From the NCBI GenBank assembly GCA_036489025.1, contig DASXGN010000036.1, positions 1-64,000 of the forward strand: a DNA stretch of 64,000 bases, read 5' to 3'. A program made the position numbers and the translations under genes. This stretch comes from Dryocola sp036489025. GTDB lineage: Bacteria > Pseudomonadota > Gammaproteobacteria > Enterobacterales > Enterobacteriaceae. The notes under the pieces are model-generated. The model saw only the letters and a list, made by a program, of their open reading frames with translations. It made no database searches and was not told the origin of the DNA. Shown here in pieces: positions 25,487 to 33,710 of this stretch. The number at the start of each line of letters is the position of its first letter. The first letter of the stretch is position 1.

Positions 25487-26513
25487 AGTCACCCGGCGTG
25501 TTCATTAGTTCCCTTACCACACTGGTGGCGAAGCTCCCGGCGGGCAGCCTGAAGCTCACCTCAACCGTCACATCATCCCACCAGTTCCAGCGTAATTCTT
25601 CTGGTTTTACCAGCATGGCGCGGCGAGCGGCCTCAACGCGTTCGCGCACCAATAAAGCCTGTAAATCAGTTTCTTGCTCAACGCAGAGCCGTTCGAATTC
25701 CAGCGCGCCGTTCTGCGTTCCCCACGCGCCATCGCCCGGCAGCGGAGCCGTAATCAGCAGCTCGCCGCCGTCAACACGCTGTTGCAGCTCGGGGAGTTCT
25801 TCTGCGGTCGCTACAAACCAGCTTCCGCGTCCTGCCAATTGTAGCGCATCGCCATCAACAACTTGATTAAAGTCTGGTTTTTTCAGTCTAAGGCTAACAA
25901 TTTGATTAAACAACGCGCTGCGGGCCGCAGACAAATAAAAACTGCGCTTATTGCGATCGCGAATCGGAGCGTTAGTTTGCGCCCAGCGCCGCGCCTGGTT
26001 CAGGTTGTTTCCCCCCAGGCCAAAGCGCTGGCTGCCGAAATAGTTGGGCACGCCGTCGCGCAGTATCGCGTTAAGACGAGTTTCCAGCTCTTCACGGCCG
26101 CTGACTTCGCGCAGCACAAGAGTGAAATTATTCCCCTTCAGCGCACCCAGCCGAAGTTTACGGCGGTGACGAGCATATTCCAGCACTTCGCAGCCTTCGA
26201 GCTGGAAAGCGCTCATATCCGGCATTTCTTTGCCCGGCAGACGCACGCAGAACCACTGTTCGGTGACGGCGTGTTTGTCCTTCTGCCCGGCAAAACTCAC
26301 CTCACGGGCGTGTACTTTAAGGAATTTTGCGAGGGCGTCAGCAACAAACCGCGTATTGCAGCCCTTTTTCAGAATTCTCAGCAGCAGATGCTCGCCGTCG
26401 CCGTCCGGGCCAAAGCCGAGATCTTCGATAACCACAAAATCTTCCGGATTGGCTTTGATCAACCCGGTCCCTTCCGGCTTGCCGTGCAGCCAGGTCAGGT
26501 TTTGCATATCCAT
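25467..26513 (-). CDS. truD: tRNA pseudouridine(13) synthase TruD
   Basis: TruD converts U13 of tRNA-Glu to pseudouridine. The protein has 348 residues (349 in E. coli). The catalytic Asp is Asp79 in SFAGQKDKHAVTEQW, and the VPNYFGSQRFG and RSFYLSAARSALFNQIV segments are intact. The start ATG overlaps the ispF stop by one base (TAATG), and the 3' end overlaps surE. The N-terminus MDMQNLTWLHGKPEG differs slightly from E. coli. Confidence 0.97.
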   Translation of the reverse strand: MDMQNLTWLHGKPEGTGLIKANPEDFVVIEDLGFGPDGDGEHLLLRILKKGCNTRFVADALAKFLKVHAREVSFAGQKDKHAVTEQWFCVRLPGKEMPDMSAFQLEGCEVLEYARHRRKLRLGALKGNNFTLVLREVSGREELETRLNAILRDGVPNYFGSQRFGLGGNNLNQARRWAQTNAPIRDRNKRSFYLSAARSALFNQIVSLRLKKPDFNQVVDGDALQLAGRGSWFVATAEELPELQQRVDGGELLITAPLPGDGAWGTQNGALEFERLCVEQETDLQALLVRERVEAARRAMLVKPEELRWNWWDDVTVEVSFRLPAGSFATSVVRELMNTPGDYANIAE

Positions 26514-26995
26514 TACGCGCTCGCCTTTTTATGCAGTAATGCGACCGCTTCACAGGCGATACCTTCGCCGCGCCCGGTAAAACCGAGCTTCTCGGTCGTC
26601 GTCGCTTTCACGTTCACATCGTCCATATGGCAGCCGAGGTCTTCGGCAATAAACACGCGCATCTGCGGAATGTGCGGAGCCATTTTTGGCGCCTGGGCAA
26701 TAATCGTCACGTCCACGTTGCCCAACGTAAAGCCTTTAGCCTGAATACGCCGCCACGCCTCACGCAGAAGTTCGCGGCTGTCCGCGCCTTTATAGGCCGC
26801 GTCGGTATCCGGGAACAGTTTGCCGATATCACCGAGCGCCGCCGCGCCGAGCAGCGCATCCGTCAGCGCGTGCAGCGCAACGTCGCCGTCAGAGTGGGCC
26901 AGCAGCCCTTTTTCGAACGGTACGCGCACGCCGCCAATAATGATTGGGCCTTCACCGCCAAAAGCGTGTACGTCAAAACCATGTCCGATACGCAT
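26513..26995 (-). CDS. ispF: 2-C-methyl-D-erythritol 2,4-cyclodiphosphate synthase
   Basis: IspF catalyses the fifth step of the MEP isoprenoid pathway, forming MEcPP with release of CMP. At 160 residues it matches E. coli (159). Metal ligands Asp8 and His10 lie in GHGFDVHAF and His42 in LLAHSDGDV. The gene starts one base inside the ispD stop (TAATG), so ispD and ispF are probably coupled; the product acts two steps after IspD. Confidence 0.98.
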   Translation of the reverse strand: MRIGHGFDVHAFGGEGPIIIGGVRVPFEKGLLAHSDGDVALHALTDALLGAAALGDIGKLFPDTDAAYKGADSRELLREAWRRIQAKGFTLGNVDVTIIAQAPKMAPHIPQMRVFIAEDLGCHMDDVNVKATTTEKLGFTGRGEGIACEAVALLHKKASA

Positions 26996-27705
26996 TAAAA
27001 TCTCTCCGTTTGGGTTAACCGCGTGAGGTAGAACTCCGCCAGCGCCAGATCTTCAGGGCGGGTCACTTTTATATTATCGGCGCGGGCGCTAATTAATTCC
27101 GGATGGAAGCCACAATATTCGAGCGCCGAGGCTTCATCGGTGATGGTGGCCCCTTCGTCCAGGGCGCGCAGCAGACAGCTCCGCAGGAGTTCGAGGGGGA
27201 AAAGCTGGGGGGTCAGCGCGTGCCAGAGGTCTTCGCGCTCGACGGTATGAGCAATCAGAGGTTTGCCCGGCTCGCCGCGCTTCATGGTGTCGCGCACCGG
27301 CGCGGCCAGAATGCCGCCAACTTTGCTGGTTTCGGTCATCGCCAGCAGGCGCGCTAAATCATCCTGATGCAGGCAAGGACGGGCCGCATCGTGTACCAGC
27401 ACCCAGCGGGCTTCGCCGGCGGCCTGAAGGCCAGCTAAAACTGAATCAGCCCTCTGTCCGCCGCCGTTGACCACGGAAATTCGCGGGTCGCAGGCCAGAG
27501 GCAGGGCCGAGAACCAGGCATCAACTGGGCTGATAGCGATGATGACATGCCCCACTCGCGGATGAGCCAGCAGGCTCGCGACGGCATGTTCAAGAATGGT
27601 TTTATCACCGATTTTCAGATACTGCTTTGGACATTCCGTTTGCATGCGGCTGCCGATTCCGGCTGCCGGCACCACGGCAATCACGTCCGGGAAGGAGTCT
27701 GCCAT
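26995..27705 (-). CDS. ispD: 2-C-methyl-D-erythritol 4-phosphate cytidylyltransferase
   Basis: IspD joins CTP and MEP to CDP-ME in the MEP pathway. I start at MADSFPDVIAVVPAAGIGSRM, giving 236 residues as in E. coli, rather than three codons upstream. The CTP-binding PAAGIGSRMQTECPKQYL, the VLVHDAARPC and the APVRDTMKR segments are all present. It follows ftsB by 19 bp on the same strand. Confidence 0.97.
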   Translation of the reverse strand: MADSFPDVIAVVPAAGIGSRMQTECPKQYLKIGDKTILEHAVASLLAHPRVGHVIIAISPVDAWFSALPLACDPRISVVNGGGQRADSVLAGLQAAGEARWVLVHDAARPCLHQDDLARLLAMTETSKVGGILAAPVRDTMKRGEPGKPLIAHTVEREDLWHALTPQLFPLELLRSCLLRALDEGATITDEASALEYCGFHPELISARADNIKVTRPEDLALAEFYLTRLTQTERF

Positions 27706-27724
27706 GAGAATCACTTACGTTTGA

Positions 27725-28039
27725 TTATCGATTGTTTTGCCCAGCGCTATTGGTGGCGCGCTTTGAGGTATCAGGTACCAGACGGTAGAACGTCTCACCC
27801 GGTTTGGTCATGCTCAATTCGTTGCGCGCGCGCTCTTCGATGGCCTCCTGGCCGCCGTTAAGGTCGTCAATTTCAGCAAACAGCTGATCGTTACGCGCCT
27901 TCAGCCTGGCGTTGGTCGCCTGCTGTGCAGCCACGTCTTCATTGACCCGCGTGTAGTCATGTACGCCGTTTTTTCCGAACCACAGCGAATATTGCAGCCA
28001 GACCAGCAAGGCCAGCAATAGCAGCGTTAGTTTACCCAT
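27725..28039 (-). CDS. ftsB: Cell division protein FtsB
   Basis: FtsB is a small bitopic inner-membrane protein of the divisome that forms the FtsQBL complex and helps activate septal peptidoglycan synthesis. I start at MGKLTLLLLALLVWLQYSLWF, giving 104 residues (103 in E. coli); eight codons upstream in frame are not conserved. One transmembrane helix (residues 4-21) is followed by a coiled coil (about 30-70) rich in Gln, Asn and Arg, then the ERARNELSMTKPGETFYRL motif that contacts FtsL and FtsQ. Confidence 0.96.
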   Translation of the reverse strand: MGKLTLLLLALLVWLQYSLWFGKNGVHDYTRVNEDVAAQQATNARLKARNDQLFAEIDDLNGGQEAIEERARNELSMTKPGETFYRLVPDTSKRATNSAGQNNR

Positions 28040-28220
28040 CCAGCCCCCTGAAAAACGGCACAATCATCCCACAACTTTATGTCGGACTCCACTCGGTTGC
28101 CCGGCAAGCCGCGAATTTGCGGCAGAATTTATCACAGATCGCGCCGACATGCGCGTTCGCGGGAGGTTTAGCTTAAATCTGAACGTCAGAAAGCCGCGAG
28201 TTTGCATCCCCGACGGCGGG

Positions 28221-28544
28221 CTAACCCATAAGCCACATGAATAAGACGCCAAACATCAGCGCCACCGTCAGCAGAGTGGCAAGGCAGCTGTAATGCAGCC
28301 GCCCGCGCGCCAGCGAATGGAGCGCGATGCCGACCACGACGGCAACAGGCATTAATGCGAGGAAGAAAGGCCAGGTATAAAGGAAGAAAAACAGCGTGTT
28401 AGGGCCATACACCAGGAACGGAATGCCGAGGGCAAGCAGCCACGACAAAAAGCCGATGAAAGCCCCTGGCAGTGACCAGGTGGTTTCGTCGGCGGACGGG
28501 CTGGGGTCAGCCTGTGAGATAACAATGTTCGAGCTGTTGCGCAT
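28221..28544 (-). CDS. ygbE: DUF3561 family inner-membrane protein YgbE
   Basis: A 107-residue protein matching E. coli YgbE in position and pattern. A soluble N-terminus (SSNIVISQADPSPSADETTW) is followed by three hydrophobic segments: FIGFLSWLLALGIPFLVYG, the LFFFLYTWPFFLALMPVAVVVGI block and the C-terminal LATLLTVALMFGVLFMWLMG. Its function is unknown. It lies between cysC and ftsB; a 181-bp gap to ftsB shows no gene, so ftsB may have its own promoter there. Confidence 0.9.
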   Translation of the reverse strand: MRNSSNIVISQADPSPSADETTWSLPGAFIGFLSWLLALGIPFLVYGPNTLFFFLYTWPFFLALMPVAVVVGIALHSLARGRLHYSCLATLLTVALMFGVLFMWLMG

Positions 28545-28601
28545 AACGAATCCAGTGGCCTAACGGACCGGGCGCAGGAGCGCACCCGATGCTGTTCAGG
28601 A

Positions 28602-29201
28602 TTAGATAATATCGTCACGGCGCAGCAGGTCTAATAATTGCGCAATCAAATTTGTTACCAATTGTTCGCCGTCCAGGTGAATTTCAGGGGCCTCCGGGGA
28701 TTCATATGCTGAATCAATCCCGGTGAAATTCTTAAGCTCGCCGGAGCGGGCTTTCTTATACAGGCCCTTAGGATCGCGCGCCTCGCAAATGGCCAGCGGC
28801 GTATCGACAAACACCTCGATAAAGCGCCCTGCCCCAACGCGATCCCTTACCATCTGGCGTTCAGCGCGATGCGGAGAGATAAACGCCGTCAGCACGACGA
28901 GACCCGCATCAACCATCAGACTGGCAACCTCGCCCACGCGGCGAATATTCTCTTTGCGGTCTGCATCACTGAAACCCAAATCGCTGCACAGGCCGTGACG
29001 CACGTTGTCACCGTCGAGAAGATAGGTGCTCACGCCGAGCTTATGCAGCGCCTCCTCCAGCGCACCGGCCACGGTGGACTTACCCGAGCCGGACAGGCCG
29101 GTGAACCACAGCACGGCTCCGCGGTGCTTATGGAGCCGTTCACGCTGCTGCTGCGTCACCGGATGAGCGTGCCAGACGACGTTCTCGTCGTGCCCGGCCA
29201 T
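28602..29201 (-). CDS. cysC: Adenylylsulfate kinase
   Basis: CysC phosphorylates adenosine 5'-phosphosulfate to PAPS, the second activation step of sulfate assimilation. The 199-residue protein has Walker A GLSGSGKST (35-43), the DGDNVRHGL loop and the phospho-acceptor Ser109 in AFISPHRAERQ. The ATG overlaps the cysN stop by one base (TAATG). It is the last gene of the cysDNC operon. Confidence 0.98.
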   Translation of the reverse strand: MAGHDENVVWHAHPVTQQQRERLHKHRGAVLWFTGLSGSGKSTVAGALEEALHKLGVSTYLLDGDNVRHGLCSDLGFSDADRKENIRRVGEVASLMVDAGLVVLTAFISPHRAERQMVRDRVGAGRFIEVFVDTPLAICEARDPKGLYKKARSGELKNFTGIDSAYESPEAPEIHLDGEQLVTNLIAQLLDLLRRDDII

Positions 29202-30628
29202 TATTTGCCTCCCAGCAAATCGCGCGCGCCCCAGTGCGGGAAGTGACGACGCACCAGCGCATTCAGTTCAAGTTCAAACGCGCTGAAGGCCGAAGGCTCC
29301 TGATACACCTCTGCCTGCGGCTCGCGCACCATCCCGGCACCAACGGTGACGTTGGTCAGGCGATCGATGAAAATCAGCCCGCCGGTGACCGGGTTTTGCT
29401 GGTATTTATCCAGCACCAGCGGCTCATCAAAGGTCAAATCAATCAGGCCGATACCGTTCAGCGGCAGGCTTTCCACCGTGCGCTGCGTCAGGGAGTTTAT
29501 CTCCACCTGGTAGTGAATATTATCGACGCGGGCACGGGTTTTCTTCCCGGCGACTTTAATGTCGTAGCTTTGCCCCGGCACCAGCGGCTGCTCTGCCATC
29601 CACACCACGTCTACCTTCGCGGTTTGCACGGCTGGATGTGCATCGTTGACGTCAACCAGCAGGTCGCCACGGCTAATGTCGATTTCGTCTTTGAGCACCA
29701 GGGTAATCGCTTCGCCCGCAGCAGCCTGTTGCAAATCTCCATCAAAGGTTACGATTCGCGCAACCGCTGATTCCACGCCAGACGGTAAAACCTTCACCCG
29801 CTGCCCCACCTGCACCGTGCCAGAAGCAAGCGTGCCCGCGTAGCCGCGAAAATCCAGATTCGGGCGATTCACGTACTGCACCGGGAAACGCATCGGCTGC
29901 TGCTCGACCAGCCGTTTGATTTCTACCGTTTCCAACAGTTCAAGCAGCGTCGGCCCGGTATACCAGCTCATATTTGCGCTTTGCGAAGCGACGTTATCGC
30001 CTTCCAGCGCGGAAAGCGGCACAAAGCGAATATCCAGATCGGCAGGCAGCTGCTCGGCGAAGGCCAGATAGTCCTGCTTGATTTGCTCGAACGTCTCTTC
30101 GCTAAAGCTCACCAGATCCATTTTGTTTACCGCCACCACCAGATGTTTGATGCCCAGCAGCGTGGAGATAAAACTGTGGCGGCGAGTCTGATCCAGCACG
30201 CTTTTACGAGCGTCGATCAGCAGGATGGCCAGCTCGCAGGTGGAAGCGCCGGTCGCCATGTTGCGCGTGTACTGCTCGTGCCCCGGCGTGTCCGCGATAA
30301 TAAATTTGCGTTTCTCGGTGGAGAAATAACGGTACGCCACGTCGATGGTAATGCCCTGCTCGCGCTCGGCCTGTAGGCCGTCCACCAGCAGAGCCAGATC
30401 CAACTTCTCGCCCTGGGTGCCGTGGCGTTTGCTGTCGGTATGCAGCGAAGAGAGCTGATCTTCGTAAATCTGCCGGGTATCGTGCAGCAGGCGGCCAATC
30501 AGCGTGCTTTTGCCGTCGTCCACGCTGCCACAGGTCAGAAAGCGCAGCAGGCTTTTGTGCTGCTGGGCGTGCAGATAAGCTTCTACGCCGCCCTGCTCCG
30601 CGATTTGTTGTGCAATTGCGTTATTCAT
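29201..30628 (-). CDS. cysN: Sulfate adenylyltransferase subunit 1 (GTPase)
   Basis: CysN couples GTP hydrolysis to formation of adenylylsulfate by CysD. The 475-residue protein is an EF-Tu-like GTPase: G1 GSVDDGKST (34-42), G3 DTPGHEQYTRNM, G4 NKMDLV, followed by two beta-barrel domains. The N-terminal extension MNNAIAQQIAEQGGVEAYL is typical. It starts 12 bp after cysD and ends overlapping cysC. Confidence 0.98.
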   Translation of the reverse strand: MNNAIAQQIAEQGGVEAYLHAQQHKSLLRFLTCGSVDDGKSTLIGRLLHDTRQIYEDQLSSLHTDSKRHGTQGEKLDLALLVDGLQAEREQGITIDVAYRYFSTEKRKFIIADTPGHEQYTRNMATGASTCELAILLIDARKSVLDQTRRHSFISTLLGIKHLVVAVNKMDLVSFSEETFEQIKQDYLAFAEQLPADLDIRFVPLSALEGDNVASQSANMSWYTGPTLLELLETVEIKRLVEQQPMRFPVQYVNRPNLDFRGYAGTLASGTVQVGQRVKVLPSGVESAVARIVTFDGDLQQAAAGEAITLVLKDEIDISRGDLLVDVNDAHPAVQTAKVDVVWMAEQPLVPGQSYDIKVAGKKTRARVDNIHYQVEINSLTQRTVESLPLNGIGLIDLTFDEPLVLDKYQQNPVTGGLIFIDRLTNVTVGAGMVREPQAEVYQEPSAFSAFELELNALVRRHFPHWGARDLLGGK

Positions 30629-30640
30629 TCATGCGGCTCC

Positions 30641-31549
30641 TCAGAAGTACCCTTGACGCTTTTTCAGTTCCATCGAACCGGCCTGATCGCGGTCGATGGC
30701 CCGCCCCTGACGCTCGCTGGTGGTAGACACCAGCATCTCCTCGATGATTTCCGGCAGCGTTTGCGCTTCGGATTCAACGGCGCCGGTCAGCGGCCAGCAG
30801 CCCAGGGTGCGGAAGCGCACCATTTTCTGCTCGATAACTTCACCCGGCTGCAAATCAATACGGTCGTCATCCACCATCAGCAGCATGCCGTCGCGCTCAA
30901 GCACCGGACGCGGAGCGGCCAGGTAAAGCGGGACGATTTCAATGTTTTCAAGGTAGATGTACTGCCAGATATCCAGCTCGGTCCAGTTAGAAAGCGGGAA
31001 GACGCGAATGCTTTCGCCTTTGTTAATCTGCCCGTTGTAGTTGTGCCACAGTTCAGGGCGCTGGTTTTTCGGGTCCCAGCGGTGGAAGCGGTCGCGGAAG
31101 GAGTAAATGCGCTCTTTGGCACGGGACTTTTCTTCATCACGGCGCGCGCCGCCGAAGGCCGCGTCAAAACCGTATTTACTGAGCGCCTGCTTCAGGCCTT
31201 CAGTCTTCATAATATCGGTGTGCTTCGCGCTGCCGTGAACGAACGGGTTAATGCCCATCGCCACGCCTTCCGGGTTTTTATGCACCAGCAGCTCAAAACC
31301 GTAATTTTTCGCGGTGCGATCGCGGAATTCGTACATTTCACGGAATTTCCAGCCGGTATCCACGTGCAGCAGCGGGAACGGCAGCGTCCCCGGATAGAAG
31401 GCCTTACGGGCCAAATGCAACATCACCGAAGAGTCTTTGCCGATCGAATACATCATCACCGGATTAGCAAACTCGGCGGCGACCTCGCGGATAATATGGA
31501 TGCTTTCAGCCTCCAGCTGCCGCAGGTGAGTGAGTCGTTTTTGGTCCAT
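30641..31549 (-). CDS. cysD: Sulfate adenylyltransferase subunit 2
   Basis: CysD is the catalytic ATP sulfurylase subunit, forming adenosine 5'-phosphosulfate from ATP and sulfate. It has 302 residues as in E. coli, with the PP-loop SIGKDSS at 36-42 and the GGARRDEEKSRAKER and NWTELDIWQYI blocks of the PAPS reductase/ATP sulfurylase fold. It is the first gene of cysDNC; a 271-bp divergent region separates it from iap. Expression is expected to need CysB with O-acetylserine or N-acetylserine. Confidence 0.98.
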   Translation of the reverse strand: MDQKRLTHLRQLEAESIHIIREVAAEFANPVMMYSIGKDSSVMLHLARKAFYPGTLPFPLLHVDTGWKFREMYEFRDRTAKNYGFELLVHKNPEGVAMGINPFVHGSAKHTDIMKTEGLKQALSKYGFDAAFGGARRDEEKSRAKERIYSFRDRFHRWDPKNQRPELWHNYNGQINKGESIRVFPLSNWTELDIWQYIYLENIEIVPLYLAAPRPVLERDGMLLMVDDDRIDLQPGEVIEQKMVRFRTLGCWPLTGAVESEAQTLPEIIEEMLVSTTSERQGRAIDRDQAGSMELKKRQGYF

Positions 31550-31820
31550 AACCTTCCCTTAAAGCTGCGATTATCACGGCGGGTCATGGCCTGCCGTTGA
31601 AATGAAAGTAAAAGGGACTATAAGGTGCGGCTTAGTTTGTTATGAAATTACGAATTGGAATGACTAGTTCCACAAAGGAATAACGCCGTGGATTTGCAAA
31701 TCACAAAATGTGCTTAACGGACTATTTATCGGGGCTTTAGGATGATTTGGAATTGTGTAAGCCCGGTCACAGTTTCATACTACGCGGGCAAAAAATTACT
31801 GATAAAAAAAGGGACTCACT
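31550..31820 (-). promoter_or_regulatory. cysD-iap divergent regulatory region
   Basis: An AT-rich 271-bp gap that must hold the cysDNC promoter. Around 31668-31685 the sequence AGTTCCACAAAGGAATAAC resembles CysB half-sites (GGAATAA with an opposing TTCC), but CysB sites are loosely defined and I cannot place the hexamers with confidence. Iap has its ribosome site at 31809-31815 (AAAGGGACT). Confidence 0.4.
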
Positions 31821-32861
31821 ATGATCTGGGCATTGCGCCGCTCGGCTATTTACCTGGCGCTTGGCGTAAGCTTCACCTTTTCTGCCGCTGCATCTTCTGC
31901 ACATTTAGGCCAAACGGCTGCGGGGCAGACGCGCCACATCGCCACCGTATTCCCAGGGCGAATGGCGGGCAGCCCGGCGGAGATGCTGGCCGCGGATTAT
32001 CTCCAGCAGCAATTTGCGCAATACGGCTACCAGAGCGATATTCGCCGCTTTAACACGCGTTACCTTTACACCACCAAAGACGGGCATCAGAGCTGGCACA
32101 ACGTCAGCGCCAGCCAGGTGATCGCCGCGCGTGAAGGCAAAGTGCCGCAGCAGATCGTTATCATGGCGCATCTGGATACCTTTACGCCGCTGTCCGACAA
32201 CGACGTTAACAACAATCTGGGCGGGCTGACTTTGCAGGGCGTGGACGACAACGCTTCGGGCCTCGGCGTCATGCTGGAACTGGCCGAGCGGATGAAATCG
32301 GTGCCAACCCGCTACGGCATTCGTTTTATTGCCACCAGCGGTGAAGAGCTGGGCGAGCTGGGTGCGGAAAACATCCTCAGCCGCATGAGCGAAAACGAAA
32401 AGAAAAATACATTGCTGGTTATCAATCTCGATAACCTGGTGACGGGCGATAAGCTTTACTTTAACAGCGGAAGATCTACCCCCGCAGCCGTGCGCAAACT
32501 CACGCGCGACCGGGCGCTTAAGCTGGCGCGCCAGCTTGGCATTCAGGCGACAATGAATCCGGGCCTCAACGCGCGTTACCCGAAAGGGACCGGCTGCTGT
32601 AGCGATACCGAGCCTTTTGATAAAGCGGGCATTCCCGTGCTGTCGGTGGAGGCCACCAACTGGTCGCTGGGCAACAAAGACGGCTATCAGCAGCGGGCGA
32701 AAAGCCAGGCGTTCCCGAACGGCTCAAGCTGGCACAGTGCAATGCTGGATAATCAGCAGCACCTGGACAAGGCGCTGCCGGGCCGCATAGACAAACGCAG
32801 CCGCGACGTGGTGCGCATTATGCTGCCTTTGGTGAAGGAACTGGCTAAGGCCGGGAAGTAG
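31821..32861 (+). CDS. iap: Alkaline phosphatase isozyme conversion aminopeptidase Iap
   Basis: Iap is a secreted M28-family zinc aminopeptidase that trims N-terminal Arg from alkaline phosphatase in E. coli. The 346-residue protein starts with the signal peptide MIWALRRSAIYLALGVSFTF and has the M28 metal-site segments MAHLDTFT, GVDDNASGLGVMLELAE, SGEELGELGAE and INLDNLVTG. A vicinal Cys pair (GTGCCSDTEPFDKAGIP) is conserved in the family. In E. coli iap borders a CRISPR array; here cysH follows after 39 bp with only one palindrome between them. Confidence 0.95.
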   Translation: MIWALRRSAIYLALGVSFTFSAAASSAHLGQTAAGQTRHIATVFPGRMAGSPAEMLAADYLQQQFAQYGYQSDIRRFNTRYLYTTKDGHQSWHNVSASQVIAAREGKVPQQIVIMAHLDTFTPLSDNDVNNNLGGLTLQGVDDNASGLGVMLELAERMKSVPTRYGIRFIATSGEELGELGAENILSRMSENEKKNTLLVINLDNLVTGDKLYFNSGRSTPAAVRKLTRDRALKLARQLGIQATMNPGLNARYPKGTGCCSDTEPFDKAGIPVLSVEATNWSLGNKDGYQQRAKSQAFPNGSSWHSAMLDNQQHLDKALPGRIDKRSRDVVRIMLPLVKELAKAGK

Positions 32862-32869
32862 CATCGCCT

Positions 32870-32893
32870 CGTTCCCCACGGAAGTGGGGAACG
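32870..32893. repeat. Perfect palindrome between iap and cysH (CRISPR-repeat-like)
   Basis: CGTTCCCCAC and GTGGGGAACG form a 10-bp perfect stem with loop GGAA. It sits between two converging genes and could end transcription, but has no U-tract on either strand. GTTCCCCACG...GTGGGGA is also the stem pattern of type I-E CRISPR repeats, and this is where E. coli has its iap-proximal array. There is only one copy, so it is not an array. Confidence 0.6.
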
Positions 32894-32900
32894 GATGAGT

Positions 32901-33632
32901 TTATTCGTGCAGGCCGCACTCGCGCTTCAGGCCAAAGAAGCGCGTCTCTTCCTCCGCCATGCCGGGTTCCCATTTGCGCGTGGTGTGCGTATCGCCCACG
33001 GACAAATAGCCCTGATCCCACAGCGGATGGTATTTCAGGCCGTGTTCGGTCAGGTACTGATAAACCGTGCGGTTATCCCAGTCGATAATCGGCAGGATTT
33101 TAAAAACTCCGCGCTGAATCGCCAGCACCGGCAAATTCGCCCGGCTACCGGACTGTTCGCGGCGCAGGCCAGCAAACCACGTTTGGCCGCCGAGTTCCTG
33201 CAAGGCGCGATTCATCGGCTCAACCTTGTTGATCTCGTTGTAGCGCTCGATACCTTCCACGCCCTGCTCCCACAGCTTGCCGTAGCGCGCCTCCTGCCAG
33301 GCCGCGCTCTCTTTGGCGCGGAACACCTGCAGGTTCAGCTTCAGCCTGTCCGTCAGCTCGTCGATAAACTGATAGGTTTCCGGGAAAAGGTAGCCCGTGT
33401 CGGTGAGGATCACGGGAATATCCGGGCGCTGCCGGGTGACCAGATGCAAACACACCGCCGCCTGAATGCCAAAGCTTGAGGAGAGCACAAACTCGCCGGG
33501 CAGATTGTCCAGCGCCCAGCTCACGCGCTGTTCCGCGCTGAGCTTTTCAAGCTGCGCGTTAACCTCGGCCAGCGCCATTACGCGCTCAACCTTGGGTAAA
33601 TCATTCAGCGCTTTTAGATCGAGTACGGACAT
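32901..33632 (-). CDS. cysH: Phosphoadenosine phosphosulfate reductase
   Basis: CysH reduces PAPS to sulfite with thioredoxin or glutaredoxin. The 243-residue protein has the PP-loop-like SSSFGIQAA segment, the TDTGYLFPETYQF block, GLRREQSGSRA, and the single redox Cys239 in KRECGLHE near the C-terminus; it lacks the extra cysteines of APS-type enzymes. It is the last gene of cysJIH, 78 bp after cysI, with a C-rich palindrome in the gap. Confidence 0.98.
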   Translation of the reverse strand: MSVLDLKALNDLPKVERVMALAEVNAQLEKLSAEQRVSWALDNLPGEFVLSSSFGIQAAVCLHLVTRQRPDIPVILTDTGYLFPETYQFIDELTDRLKLNLQVFRAKESAAWQEARYGKLWEQGVEGIERYNEINKVEPMNRALQELGGQTWFAGLRREQSGSRANLPVLAIQRGVFKILPIIDWDNRTVYQYLTEHGLKYHPLWDQGYLSVGDTHTTRKWEPGMAEEETRFFGLKRECGLHE

Positions 33633-33657
33633 AGTTGCCTCGCTTGTTAATCAGTAA

Positions 33658-33707
33658 CCCTCACCCCGACCTCCTCCCTGGAAGGGAGAGGGTTAAAATG
33701 AGGGGTA
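33658..33707. repeat. C-rich intergenic palindrome between cysI and cysH
   Basis: The arms CTCCCT and AGGGAG with a GGA loop, and outer CCCTCA/TGAGGG arms, form a nested inverted repeat. Similar CTCACCCC/CTCCC palindromes occur at 58043 and near 11993 and 16312 in this window. It may stabilise the 3' end of the upstream cysJI mRNA. Confidence 0.45.
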
Positions 33708-33710
33708 AAA

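Noticed and set aside
30422..31600. 392-codon open frame opposite cysN and cysD
   Set aside because: Spans two real genes in antisense; no domain pattern.
32862..32900. CRISPR array
   Set aside because: Only a single palindrome; no spacer-repeat units and no cas genes in the window.
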